Source of the DNA: Flavobacteriaceae bacterium
GTDB lineage: Bacteria > Bacteroidota > Bacteroidia > Flavobacteriales > Flavobacteriaceae
Assembly: GCA_030830005.1 (NCBI GenBank)
Contig: JAURNV010000024.1
Span: 1 to 64,000 of the forward strand
DNA: 64,000 bases
Direction of reading: 5' to 3'
Shown here: in pieces, positions 7,491-15,826 of the stretch
Position numbering within the stretch: the first letter of the stretch is position 1
How the letters are laid out: every line of letters starts with the position of its first letter
Translations under genes and position numbers: made by a program
The notes under the pieces: generated by a model
Database searches by the model: none
What the model was told of the DNA's origin: nothing
Seen by the model: only the letters and a program-made list of their open reading frames with translations

Positions 7491-7915
7491 TGGTTAATAG
7501 AAACGTAATTGTTGAATTAATGCGCACAGGTAATTTGTTTAGCGATATGATAAATACCGCGTTACAAACTCGTGGGTTAACTATACAACAGTTTAACGTG
7601 TTGCGAATTTTACGAGGCCGAAACGGGTTGGCTGCTTGTCTAGAAAGCGTTACCAACGATATGATACACCGCATGAGTAACACGTCGCGTATTGTAGACA
7701 AGCTGACTGAAAAAGGATATGTAATTAGAGAAGTTTGTAAGGAAAATCGTCGTAAAATAGATCTTTTTATTACATCCAAAGGGCTTGCTATCATTGAGGA
7801 AGTAGACCCGTTATTAATTAAAAAGGAACAAGAACTAACAAAAACATTATCAACTAAAGAATTGGAACAATTATTGCAATTACTAACAAAATTAAAATCG
7901 AAACATAAACATTAA
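7490..7915 (+). CDS. MarR-family transcriptional regulator
   Basis: This 141-residue protein has the MarR winged-helix layout: N-terminal dimerisation helices, a recognition helix region (MIHRMSNTSRIVDKLTEKGYV, with the characteristic D-K-L and G-Y/L-V pattern), a wing with ENRRKIDLFITSKG, and C-terminal helices. MarR proteins are ligand- or redox-sensitive repressors. It is 10 bp upstream of yceI in a probable two-gene operon and overlaps a perfect palindrome at its start codon. The ligand is unknown. It has no Cys in an obvious redox position of the kind seen in OhrR. Confidence 0.9.
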   Translation: MVNRNVIVELMRTGNLFSDMINTALQTRGLTIQQFNVLRILRGRNGLAACLESVTNDMIHRMSNTSRIVDKLTEKGYVIREVCKENRRKIDLFITSKGLAIIEEVDPLLIKKEQELTKTLSTKELEQLLQLLTKLKSKHKH

Positions 7916-7925
7916 ATATACACAC

Positions 7926-8483
7926 ATGAAAAAGAAAACACTCTTCGCCCTAATGGCAATAACATTTTTAGCTGCTGGGTTACATGCACAAACCACTGAA
8001 ATTTCTAATGGCACTATTTCCTGGAAAGGATCTAAAATAACAACAGATTCACACGTGGGCACCTTAACTATCAGTAAAGGCTCATTAAATTTTGACGGCG
8101 ATACACTAGTAGGTGGCTCGTTTATTGTTGACATGAACAGTATTGTTTGCACTGACTTAACAGGCAAAAAATCAGATCGATTAGTTGGTCATTTGAAATC
8201 TGATGATTTTTTTGCTGTTGAAAAGCATCCCGAAGCAACGCTAAACATTACTACTGCTGAAAAAACAGAAAACGGCTACAACGTCGTTGGAGATTTTACC
8301 ATTCGTGGCATTACTCATTCGGAATCCTTCACACTAAATTTAGAAGGCAAAAAAGGCACTGCTGACTTGGAAATTGACCGCTCGAAGTACAATGTGAAAT
8401 ACGCTTCAGGCTCGTTTTTCGAAAACCTAGGAGATAAACTCATAAACAACGAATTGGAGCTAAGCGTTAGCTTTAGTTTTTAA
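7926..8483 (+). CDS. YceI-family periplasmic lipocalin-like protein
   Basis: This 185-residue protein has a cleavable signal peptide (MKKKTLFALMAITFLAAGLHAQ) followed by a YceI domain, an eight-strand lipocalin-like barrel that binds isoprenoid or amphipathic lipid ligands. Hallmarks are GTISWKGSKI, LVGHLKSDDFFAVEKHPEATL and FTIRGITHSESFTL. It pairs with the upstream MarR gene, an arrangement common in Flavobacteriaceae, which suggests MarR controls it. Its own stop region contains a short hairpin (AGCTAA/TTAGCT), and the trp promoter follows within 10 bp. Confidence 0.93.
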   Translation: MKKKTLFALMAITFLAAGLHAQTTEISNGTISWKGSKITTDSHVGTLTISKGSLNFDGDTLVGGSFIVDMNSIVCTDLTGKKSDRLVGHLKSDDFFAVEKHPEATLNITTAEKTENGYNVVGDFTIRGITHSESFTLNLEGKKGTADLEIDRSKYNVKYASGSFFENLGDKLINNELELSVSFSF

Positions 8484-8487
8484 TTGC

Positions 8488-8517
8488 TTGTTTTTTCAAT
8501 CTCGAATTGTATATTTG
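8488..8517 (+). promoter_or_regulatory. Promoter of the trp operon
   Basis: TTG (8488-8490), a 19-bp spacer, then TATATTTG (8510-8517) is a full Bacteroidota -33/-7 promoter. The predicted start of transcription is about 8522-8524, at or just before the ATG of the Trp leader peptide at 8523. Confidence 0.7.
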
Positions 8518-8522
8518 GCCAG

Positions 8523-8564
8523 ATGAAAAAAATCTTAACTAAAGCGCTTTGGTGGAACTCCTAA
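8523..8564 (+). CDS. trpL: trp operon leader peptide
   Basis: This 13-codon reading frame encodes MKKILTKALWWNS with tandem Trp codons (TGG TGG, 8550-8555) shortly before its stop. It lies between the trp promoter and a Rho-independent hairpin ahead of trpE. That is the arrangement of a transcription attenuator, in which ribosome stalling at the Trp codons when charged tRNA-Trp is scarce changes the RNA fold. A class of such leaders upstream of Bacteroidota trp operons is known (the Bacteroid-trp RNA motif). The ATG coincides with the predicted transcription start, so the leader may be translated without a 5' UTR. Confidence 0.8.
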   Translation: MKKILTKALWWNS

Positions 8565-8596
8565 TAGGGGGTCGATAGGCGTTTTAGAAACACACA

Positions 8597-8628
8597 AAAG
8601 GCTTGTCGTATTTGGCAAGCCTTTTTTT
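8597..8628 (+). terminator. trp attenuator terminator
   Basis: A stem AAAGGCTTG/CAAGCCTTT with a 10-nt loop is followed by a T run, 11 bp before the trpE ATG. Two competing pairings are visible upstream. CTAAAGCG (8539-8546, in the leader peptide) pairs with CGTTTTAG (8580-8587). The segment around 8577-8585 can pair with 8596-8604, which is the 5' arm of the terminator. These give the classical 1:2, 2:3 and 3:4 options of an attenuator. Confidence 0.8.
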
Positions 8629-8639
8629 ATTTTTGACAC

Positions 8640-10043
8640 ATGAAATTTGTACTTAAAACAGCTACAAAAGAATTGCTTACCGACACCATGACTCCGGTGA
8701 ATATGTACCTCAAAATCAGGGATGCATTCCCTGAGAGTGTGCTTTTGGAAAGTTCTGATTATGGCGCAAACGACAACAGTGTTGCTTATTTGTGCTTTAA
8801 CCCCATCGCCTCGTTTAAAGTGCACAATGGTTTGATGACACAAACTTTTCCAGATGGCAGTGTTTTGGAACAGCAAATTAAAGAGGATATTTCTGTGGTA
8901 AAATCATTAGAAGATTTTATATCATGCTTCGAAACCGATTTTACCGATACACGTTTTCTAAGTAACGGTCTCTTTGGCTACACCTCATATGAAGCAGTGC
9001 AGTATTTTGAAGAAATAACCTTTTCCAAAAAGAAAAACAGTACAGATATTCCAGAAATTTATTATGCCCTTTACCAAAATATTATTGCGGTAAATGTATT
9101 TAACAATCAAGCCAAACTTTTTGCGCATTGTTTCCAAACAGAAAGTAATCTTGAGGAGATAATAAAATTATTAAATGCACCAGCTCGAGATTCGTTTTCC
9201 TTTACTAAAGAAGGTAACCCTACCTCAAACATGAACGACAAAGAATTTGTGGAATTAGTTAAAAAAGGCATTAACCATTGTATGCGCGGTGATGTATTTC
9301 AGATTGTACTTTCACGCCGTTTTTCGCAAGCTTTTAGGGGTGATGATTTCAGCCTATATCGTGTATTGCGATCCATTAACCCATCCCCATATATCTTTTA
9401 TTTTGATTTAGGAAATTATAAGATTTTTGGCAGTTCACCCGAAGCGCAACTTGTTGTTCAAGATGGAGTAGCAGAGATTCACCCTATTGCAGGAACCTTT
9501 ATCCGTACTGGAAATGACGCTAAAGACGAAGCCAAAGCAAAGGAGCTCGCAGAAGATCTCAAAGAAAATGCCGAGCATATGATGTTAGTTGATTTAGCCC
9601 GCAACGATTTAAGTCGACATGGACACAATGTAACAGTAGAAAAAGACCGAGAAGTGCAGTTCTACTCTCATGTAATTCATTTGGTCTCTAAAGTTACTGG
9701 ACAAAAAAAAGTGGATACGCCTACCATGCAAGTAGTTGCCGACACCTTCCCCGCAGGAACACTAAGTGGTGCTCCTAAACATCGCGCCATGCAACTCATT
9801 GATGATTATGAAAATATCGATCGTGCATTTTATGGTGGTGCCATCGGTTTTATTGACTTTAAAGGAAATTACAATCACGCCATTATTATCCGTTCGTTTT
9901 TAAGCAAAAACAATACACTTCACTATCATGCAGGGGCTGGAGTGGTTTCCAAATCAAAGCCCGAAAGTGAGTTGCAAGAAGTGTACAATAAATTACGGGC
10001 CTTAAATACTGCTATGGATAAAGCAGAAAAACAGTTTTCATGA
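8640..10043 (+). CDS. trpE: Anthranilate synthase component I
   Basis: This 467-residue protein is the chorismate-binding subunit. It makes anthranilate from chorismate using ammonia supplied by TrpG. The C-terminal chorismate-utilising domain is intact: FQIVLSRRFSQAF, SPYIFYFDLGNYKIFGSSPE, the HPIAGTFIRTG motif, LVDLARNDLSRHG and FPAGTLSGAPKHRAM. It is the first structural gene of the trp operon, placed just after the attenuator, and overlaps trpG by 4 bp (ATGA). The direct pairing with trpG and the trp genes argues against a pabB assignment. Confidence 0.97.
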   Translation: MKFVLKTATKELLTDTMTPVNMYLKIRDAFPESVLLESSDYGANDNSVAYLCFNPIASFKVHNGLMTQTFPDGSVLEQQIKEDISVVKSLEDFISCFETDFTDTRFLSNGLFGYTSYEAVQYFEEITFSKKKNSTDIPEIYYALYQNIIAVNVFNNQAKLFAHCFQTESNLEEIIKLLNAPARDSFSFTKEGNPTSNMNDKEFVELVKKGINHCMRGDVFQIVLSRRFSQAFRGDDFSLYRVLRSINPSPYIFYFDLGNYKIFGSSPEAQLVVQDGVAEIHPIAGTFIRTGNDAKDEAKAKELAEDLKENAEHMMLVDLARNDLSRHGHNVTVEKDREVQFYSHVIHLVSKVTGQKKVDTPTMQVVADTFPAGTLSGAPKHRAMQLIDDYENIDRAFYGGAIGFIDFKGNYNHAIIIRSFLSKNNTLHYHAGAGVVSKSKPESELQEVYNKLRALNTAMDKAEKQFS

Positions 10044-10600
10044 ATATACTAGTTATAGATAATTACGATTCATTTACCTTTAATTTGGTACATTATTTAG
10101 AGGAGCTAGACTGTAAAGTTACTGTAAAGCGCAACGACCAATTCGAGTTAGAAGAAATTGCTAGCTTCGATAAAATTGTACTTTCGCCTGGACCGGGCAT
10201 CCCTAGCGAAGCAGGACTTTTAAAAGCGGTTATTAAAAAATATGCTAAAAACATTCCCATGCTTGGCGTTTGCTTAGGGCATCAAGCAATAGCGGAAGTT
10301 TTTGGGGGGTCACTAACCAATTTATCTTCCGTCTTTCATGGCGTAGCAAGTTCCATGGAAGTAGTAAAAGAAGACCCTCTTTTCGCAAATTTACCAAAGC
10401 ATTTTGATGTAGGAAGATATCATTCTTGGGTGGTTAACAAACCTCTTCCTCAAGGGCTTATTTTACTTGCCGAAGAAGAAAACGGACAAGTAATGGCTTT
10501 TAAACACGAAGTATATCCAGTTTATGGGGTTCAGTTTCATCCTGAATCGGTGCTTACCCCACATGGAAAACAATTGCTAAAAAATTGGGTTGTACTATGA
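10040..10600 (+). CDS. trpG: Anthranilate synthase component II (glutamine amidotransferase)
   Basis: This 186-residue class I glutamine amidotransferase supplies ammonia to TrpE. The catalytic triad is visible: Cys78 in GVCLGHQA, and His167 and Glu169 in VQFHPES. The oxyanion-loop region SPGPGIPSEAG is also present. Stop and start overlaps of 4 bp with trpE and trpD indicate translational coupling. Enzymes of this type can also serve PabB in folate synthesis. Confidence 0.96.
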   Translation: MNILVIDNYDSFTFNLVHYLEELDCKVTVKRNDQFELEEIASFDKIVLSPGPGIPSEAGLLKAVIKKYAKNIPMLGVCLGHQAIAEVFGGSLTNLSSVFHGVASSMEVVKEDPLFANLPKHFDVGRYHSWVVNKPLPQGLILLAEEENGQVMAFKHEVYPVYGVQFHPESVLTPHGKQLLKNWVVL

Positions 10601-11589
10601 AAGAGCTACTAACACGACTTACCCAACACGAAAAACTTTCTCGTCAAGAGGCAAAAGAGGCTTTGCTCTTTATTGGCCGTGGCGAAGGAAATCACTATCA
10701 GGTCACGACTTTTCTGAGCATCTATATGATGCGAAACATTTCTGTGTCCGAATTGGCTGGTTTTCGCGATGCGCTTATCGAACTTTGTATTGCTGTTGAT
10801 TTATCTGCCTATAACCCCATAGATTTATGTGGAACTGGCGGAGACAGCAAAGACACCTTCAACATCTCAACCTTATCTTCGTTTGTAACAGCAGGGGCAG
10901 GAATTCCCGTGGCTAAGCATGGAAATTACGGGGTTTCTTCTTCATGCGGCTCAAGTAATGTAATGGAATATTTGGGTGTTAAATTTTCAAACGACTCAGC
11001 CTTTTTAGAACGTTGTATTGATCAAGCGGGAATTTGCGTGCTCCATGCGCCTCTTTTCCATCCCGCTATGAAACACGTTGCTCCAATTCGGCGTGCATTG
11101 CAATTAAAAACGTTTTTTAATATGCTCGGTCCTTTGGTAAACCCATGTTCGCCAAAGCGTCAAATGGTAGGTGTTTTTAATTTAGCGTTATTACGTTTAT
11201 ATGCCCTATTATTTCAAGAAACAGAAACACAATATTGCATCGTACATGCTTTAGACGGGTATGATGAAATTTCACTTACTTCTGGAACGAAAGCAATTTC
11301 AAACAAGGGCGAAACCATAATTTACCCTTCAACTTTTGGACTCACTGCGTTATCTCCATCAGCCATTGGTGGAGGTCATAGTATAGAAGCTGCTGCTATT
11401 TTTACTAATGTTCTTAATAACGAAGCTACAACTGCTCAAAAACAAGTCGTTTGCGCAAACGCTGGAACAGCAATTGCTACTGCATTAGATATTTCACTTG
11501 CAGAAGGCTATGCAAAAGCACAAGAATCCATTGAATCAAAAAAAGCATTGGCTGCATTTAAAAAACTTTTAGAACTAAGTAAGGCATGA
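10597..11589 (+). CDS. trpD: Anthranilate phosphoribosyltransferase
   Basis: This protein of about 330 residues transfers the phosphoribosyl group of PRPP to anthranilate. The start at ATG 10597 (MKELLTRLTQHEKLS) overlaps the trpG stop as ATGA and is preferred over an in-frame upstream TTG. The PRPP and anthranilate motifs are present: DLCGTGGDSKDTFNIST, KHGNYGVSSSCGSSNV and the HPAMKHVAPIRRAL helix. The FNMLGPLVNP segment is also typical. It overlaps trpC by 4 bp. Confidence 0.96.
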   Translation: MKELLTRLTQHEKLSRQEAKEALLFIGRGEGNHYQVTTFLSIYMMRNISVSELAGFRDALIELCIAVDLSAYNPIDLCGTGGDSKDTFNISTLSSFVTAGAGIPVAKHGNYGVSSSCGSSNVMEYLGVKFSNDSAFLERCIDQAGICVLHAPLFHPAMKHVAPIRRALQLKTFFNMLGPLVNPCSPKRQMVGVFNLALLRLYALLFQETETQYCIVHALDGYDEISLTSGTKAISNKGETIIYPSTFGLTALSPSAIGGGHSIEAAAIFTNVLNNEATTAQKQVVCANAGTAIATALDISLAEGYAKAQESIESKKALAAFKKLLELSKA

Positions 11590-12371
11590 GTATTTTAGAG
11601 CAAATAGTTAACGACCAACGCAAAGAGATTATATTAAAGAAGCAGGTGGTTTCAGAAGCTAGCTTAACAAAGATGCCCTTGTATACTAGGCAATCATTAT
11701 CATTTTCGAAAGCCATAAAACATACCCCCTTGGGTATTGTTGCCGAACATAAAAGACGATCGCCTTCCAAGCCACAAATAAAACTACAATCTAGAGTAGC
11801 CGAAGTAGCCTTAGGTTATGAAAAAGCAGGTGTTGCTGCAATGTCCGTGCTAACAAACAATCAATATTTTGGAGGTTCTATCGAAGATTTACTACTTGCA
11901 AGAAGCGCTTGTAATCTGCCGCTATTACGCAAAGAATTTATCATTGACTCCTATCAAATTCACGAAGCAAAAGCCTATGGTGCTGATGCTATTTTGCTCA
12001 TTGCTGCCTGTTTACAACCCAATGAAATTCAGGGTCTTTCAAAAATAGCTAATAGTATTGGGCTAGAAGTTTTATTAGAAGTTCATAATAAAGTAGAGCT
12101 TGACAAAACTCCTTTAGATTTTGTACAAGTAGTTGGTGTAAATAACCGTAATCTTAAGGATTTTTCGGTGTCCTTAGATACTAGTCTTTCGTTAGCAAAA
12201 CATATTCCTTCGGATAAAATCAAAATCTCAGAGAGCGGAATTTCCTCAACCGAGTCGATAAAATCACTTTTGGAAGCAGGTTTTGACGGTTTTTTAATGG
12301 GTGAATATTTTATGCTTAATGATTCTCCAAGTCAAAAAGCACAGCAATTCATTAAATCATTTACCCTATGA
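11586..12371 (+). CDS. trpC: Indole-3-glycerol phosphate synthase
   Basis: This 261-residue TIM-barrel enzyme closes the indole ring from CdRP with loss of CO2 and water. Signature elements are EHKRRSPSK (substrate-binding and catalytic Lys), SVLTNNQYFGGS, PLLRKEFIID, VGVNNRNLKDF, and the phosphate-binding SESGIS with GFLMGE near the C-terminus. It is a stand-alone TrpC, not fused to TrpF. Both ends overlap neighbours by 4 bp. Confidence 0.96.
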   Translation: MSILEQIVNDQRKEIILKKQVVSEASLTKMPLYTRQSLSFSKAIKHTPLGIVAEHKRRSPSKPQIKLQSRVAEVALGYEKAGVAAMSVLTNNQYFGGSIEDLLLARSACNLPLLRKEFIIDSYQIHEAKAYGADAILLIAACLQPNEIQGLSKIANSIGLEVLLEVHNKVELDKTPLDFVQVVGVNNRNLKDFSVSLDTSLSLAKHIPSDKIKISESGISSTESIKSLLEAGFDGFLMGEYFMLNDSPSQKAQQFIKSFTL

Positions 12372-12976
12372 AATGGAAAGTCTGTGGTATGCGCGATGCT
12401 AAAAATATAGCCGATGTGGCAACTCTACATCCTGATTATATGGGATTTATTATGTGGGAGGGTTCTAAACGCTATTGTCCAATACCCCCCGAAGTCCCAG
12501 AGTATATTATCAAGGTGGGGGTTTTTGTAGATGCAAGTTTAGAGAATATTGAAAATGCTATTGAGGATTTCAAATTAGGCGCAGTTCAACTCCATGGCAG
12601 TGAAACCCCTAGTCTTTGTAGAGCATTGCAGGGCAAAACACAAGTTATAAAGGCTTTTAGTATTGGTAAAACCTTTGATTTTGATTCACTTGTAGATTAC
12701 CTTCCATACTGTGATTTCTTCTTGTTCGACACCAAAGGACCTCTGCCAGGAGGAAATGGAAGTAGTTTTGACTGGACGCTTTTAAACGATTATCCATTTG
12801 ATTTACCGTTTTTTCTAAGTGGAGGGATAGGGTTAGCAGAAACAGAAAAGATTAACGAAATTCGCAAGACGGATTTACCAGTATATGCCCTTGATGTAAA
12901 TAGTACGTTTGAAGTTGAGCCTGGCTTAAAAAACGCCAAGCTTTTAAAAGTTTTTAAAGAAAAAATAATGCTATGA
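12368..12976 (+). CDS. trpF: Phosphoribosylanthranilate isomerase
   Basis: This 202-residue TIM-barrel enzyme isomerises N-(5-phosphoribosyl)anthranilate to CdRP. The first strand carries WKVCGMRDAKN with the catalytic Cys, and the second catalytic Asp lies in the DTKGPLPGGNGSSFDW segment. The phosphate-binding FFLSGGIGL is present. It overlaps trpC upstream and trpB downstream by 4 bp each, so the E-G-D-C-F-B run is tightly coupled. Confidence 0.95.
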   Translation: MKWKVCGMRDAKNIADVATLHPDYMGFIMWEGSKRYCPIPPEVPEYIIKVGVFVDASLENIENAIEDFKLGAVQLHGSETPSLCRALQGKTQVIKAFSIGKTFDFDSLVDYLPYCDFFLFDTKGPLPGGNGSSFDWTLLNDYPFDLPFFLSGGIGLAETEKINEIRKTDLPVYALDVNSTFEVEPGLKNAKLLKVFKEKIML

Positions 12977-14157
12977 GTAGTTATCATGTAAACGAAAAAG
13001 GTTTTTACGGAGATTTCGGAGGAGCCTATATCCCTGAAATGCTTTATCCAAACGTAGAAGAACTTCGTCAGAACTACTTGGAAATTACCGCACAAGATGA
13101 CTTTAAAAAGGAATTCGACCAACTCTTAAAAGACTATGTGGGTCGTCCCACACCGCTCTACTTTGCCTCGCGTCTATCCGAAAAATACAACACCAAAATC
13201 TACCTAAAACGTGAGGATTTGTGTCACACAGGAGCACATAAAATCAACAATACCATTGGGCAAATTCTTCTTGCAAAACGACTTGGTAAAAATCGTATTA
13301 TTGCCGAAACAGGTGCTGGTCAACACGGCGTTGCTACTGCCACAGTATGTGCCCTAATGGGTATCCAATGTGTGGTTTATATGGGCGAATTGGACATAAA
13401 GCGCCAATCACCAAATGTGGCGCGCATGAAAATGTTAGGCGCAGAAGTACGTTCTGCATTATCTGGAAGCAAAACTTTAAAAGATGCAACCAATGAAGCG
13501 ATACGCGATTGGATCAACAATCCTGTGGACACGCATTACATCATCGGCTCAGTGGTGGGACCACACCCTTACCCAGACATGGTGGCACGTTTTCAAGCTG
13601 TGATTAGTGAAGAATGCAAGGTACAACTCATGGAAACTGAAGGCCGTGACTATCCTGACCATGTCATTGCATGTGTTGGTGGTGGAAGCAACGCCGCAGG
13701 AATTTATTATCATTACTTAGATGACCCAAGAGTAAATATTATTGCCGTAGAAGCTGCTGGGAAAGGAATTGATTCGGGTGAAAGTGCCGCAACATCTGCT
13801 TTGGGAAAAGAAGGCATTATTCATGGAAGCAAGACCTTGCTTATGCAAACCCCAGATGGACAAATCACGGAACCTTATTCGATTTCTGCAGGATTAGACT
13901 ACCCTGGTGTGGGACCCATGCACGCACATTTGTACCGCAGCCAGCGTGCTGAATTTGTCTCTGTACCCGACCAAGAAGCTATGGACTGGGGGCTTATGCT
14001 TTCGCAAATGGAAGGTATTATTCCTGCCATTGAGACCTCGCATGCTTTTGCAGTCTTAGATGCACGAAAATTCGAACCAAATGATGTGTTACTTTTTAAT
14101 TGTTCTGGGCGAGGAGACAAAGACCTTCAAACCTATATTGACTATTTTAAATTATAA
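12973..14157 (+). CDS. trpB: Tryptophan synthase beta chain
   Basis: This 394-residue PLP enzyme condenses indole with serine. The PLP lysine is Lys90 in HTGAHKINNT. The phosphate-binding GGGSNAAG loop and the AGLDYPGVGP segment are intact, and the length is normal for TrpB1. The next trp gene, trpA, is not adjacent: mscL lies between, with about 100 bp between the trpB stop and the mscL start. The alpha-subunit contact regions look normal, so a standard alpha2-beta2 complex is expected. Confidence 0.97.
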   Translation: MSSYHVNEKGFYGDFGGAYIPEMLYPNVEELRQNYLEITAQDDFKKEFDQLLKDYVGRPTPLYFASRLSEKYNTKIYLKREDLCHTGAHKINNTIGQILLAKRLGKNRIIAETGAGQHGVATATVCALMGIQCVVYMGELDIKRQSPNVARMKMLGAEVRSALSGSKTLKDATNEAIRDWINNPVDTHYIIGSVVGPHPYPDMVARFQAVISEECKVQLMETEGRDYPDHVIACVGGGSNAAGIYYHYLDDPRVNIIAVEAAGKGIDSGESAATSALGKEGIIHGSKTLLMQTPDGQITEPYSISAGLDYPGVGPMHAHLYRSQRAEFVSVPDQEAMDWGLMLSQMEGIIPAIETSHAFAVLDARKFEPNDVLLFNCSGRGDKDLQTYIDYFKL

Positions 14158-14258
14158 AGAAATTTGTACTTTAGCATAGAACATAGCCCCAAGCTTATTC
14201 CACACCCTCATACATCATTTTTTGTGCGAATATGAGAAGGCTTTTAAATACACAAATC

Positions 14259-14669
14259 ATGAACGAGTTCAAAAAATTCATCAATAAAGGTAATGTTATT
14301 GAAATGGCTGTAGGTTTAATTATGGCGACCTATTTTGGTGCTATTGTTAAATCTTTAGTCAATGATATTATAATGCCACCCGTGGGAATGTTGCTTGGAG
14401 GAGTGGACTTTTCAGCACTCAAAGTAGTTATTCAGTCTCAAAATGAAAGTGAAGGAATTACAGAAGTAGCCATTTATTACGGTTCATTTATAAACACCAT
14501 TATTACGTTTTTACTTGTTGCTTTTGCCATTTTTTTGGTGGTAAAATTCTATAACCGCGTAAAAGAAAAACTTGAAAAAAAGGAAGCCGAAGCTCCCACA
14601 CCGCCAACAGCTCCCTCCAACGAAGAGGTTTTGCTCACCGAAATTAGAGACTTGCTCAAAAAGAAATAA
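14259..14669 (+). CDS. mscL: Large-conductance mechanosensitive channel MscL
   Basis: This protein of about 136 residues opens under membrane tension to release solutes during hypo-osmotic shock. The start ATG 14259 (MNEFKKFINKGNVIEMAVGL) matches the MscL N-terminal helix and first transmembrane helix, so an in-frame upstream ATG at 14232 is not used here. The second transmembrane helix (FINTIITFLLVAFAIFLVVKF) and the cytoplasmic C-terminal helix (EVLLTEIRDLLKK) are present. It lies between trpB and trpA on the same strand. The 101-bp gap before it contains TTTGTACTTTAG, a weak promoter-like match. Confidence 0.96.
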   Translation: MNEFKKFINKGNVIEMAVGLIMATYFGAIVKSLVNDIIMPPVGMLLGGVDFSALKVVIQSQNESEGITEVAIYYGSFINTIITFLLVAFAIFLVVKFYNRVKEKLEKKEAEAPTPPTAPSNEEVLLTEIRDLLKKK

Positions 14670-14745
14670 ATCTGTACTATCTTTTTGTTGCCTTTACCTA
14701 TTGAAAAGAGTATTTTTACACTTTAAATAAAACGTGAACAGTTTT

Positions 14746-15507
14746 ATGAATCGCATTCAATCCGTACTCGAGCAAGACCGAAAGTTACTTTCTGTTTATT
14801 TTACAGCTGGATTTCCTAATCTAAACGATACGGTATCTATCCTTACCCAACTGCAAGATGCAGGGGTGGATATGATTGAGCTAGGGCTTCCATTCTCAGA
14901 TCCTTTGGCTGATGGACCTACCATTCAGGAGAGTTCAACAAAAGCACTAAAAAACGGTATGAGCACCGATAAACTTTTTGAGCAGCTTAAAGACGTCAGA
15001 AAAAACATACATATACCGCTAATTGTAATGGGTTATTTTAATCCCATGATGCAATACGGAGTGGAACGCTTTTGCCAAAAATGCCAAGAGGTCGGAATTG
15101 ATGGACTTATTATCCCTGACCTTCCCGTAGATGAATATCACAATAATTATCAAGAATTGTTTAAAAAATATGGACTATTAAACATGTTTTTGATTACCCC
15201 ACAAACATCTGATGAGCGTATCCGATTCATAGACAGTGTTTCTGAGGGATTTATTTATATGGTAAGTAGCGCTGCTACTACTGGAGCTCAAAGCAGTTTT
15301 GGTGAAAAACAAACAGCATATTTCAAACGAATTGGCGCCATGAACCTTAATGCAAAACTTTTAGTTGGATTTGGCATCAGCAATGCTGAAACCTATCATG
15401 CTGCCACCAAATACAGCAAAGGGGCGATCATCGGCTCGGCCTTTATTAAGCACTTAGAAAAAACAGGAGCAGATAATGCATCAGCTTTTGTGACACAAAT
15501 TAGATAA
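14746..15507 (+). CDS. trpA: Tryptophan synthase alpha chain
   Basis: This protein of about 253 residues is a TIM-barrel enzyme that splits indole-3-glycerol phosphate and channels indole to TrpB. The catalytic Glu lies in MIELGLPFSDPLADGPTIQ, and the catalytic Asp in DGLIIPDLPVDE. The phosphate loop GFGISNAE is intact. The start ATG 14746 (MNRIQSVLEQ) is preferred over a GTG 12 bp upstream. It is separated from trpB by 588 bp containing mscL, so its expression relative to TrpB may depend on read-through or its own promoter. Confidence 0.96.
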   Translation: MNRIQSVLEQDRKLLSVYFTAGFPNLNDTVSILTQLQDAGVDMIELGLPFSDPLADGPTIQESSTKALKNGMSTDKLFEQLKDVRKNIHIPLIVMGYFNPMMQYGVERFCQKCQEVGIDGLIIPDLPVDEYHNNYQELFKKYGLLNMFLITPQTSDERIRFIDSVSEGFIYMVSSAATTGAQSSFGEKQTAYFKRIGAMNLNAKLLVGFGISNAETYHAATKYSKGAIIGSAFIKHLEKTGADNASAFVTQIR

Positions 15508-15826
15508 CTTTTTTTTGTTGTTAAAAATTAGAATTTTAATCTAGTTATAAACTTGAGTTTTTCTTTCAAGTTTAGTTAAAATCACTATATTACTACTCTC
15601 AAATCTTAAAGTGAAAATTCGATCATTTATCCACAAACAAAATATTGCTTCATGGGGAGTACCCATGGGTTTTTCCGTTGTGAAAAGCCAACAAATCATT
15701 GACAAATAGAGCAAAAGCTATACGAACATAAACGTAGCTAGTACAAGCAAAATTTGCATAATACGATTTGTGGAAACAACTACACGATTTACACAATCAT
15801 TTAGATAGAGGTAATTAACTATAATT
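15508..15826. other. Intergenic region between trpA and bTHX (319 bp)
   Basis: No confident gene lies here. There is one short plus-strand frame, GTG 15611 to stop 15709, reading MKIRSFIHKQNIASWGVPMG and on to 32 residues. It lacks a recognisable family and could be chance. The region also contains two AT-rich stretches that could hold the bTHX promoter, but no exact TAnnTTTG with a -33 partner was found. Confidence 0.4.

Noticed and set aside
8458-8472. AGCTAA/TTAGCT hairpin at the end of yceI as a terminator
   Set aside because: It lies inside the coding end and the following T run is broken, so it was not listed as a separate feature.
15611-15709. Short plus-strand frame of 32 codons before bTHX
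   Set aside because: It starts at GTG, matches no recognised family and has no clear promoter or coupling. It is noted only within the intergenic entry.
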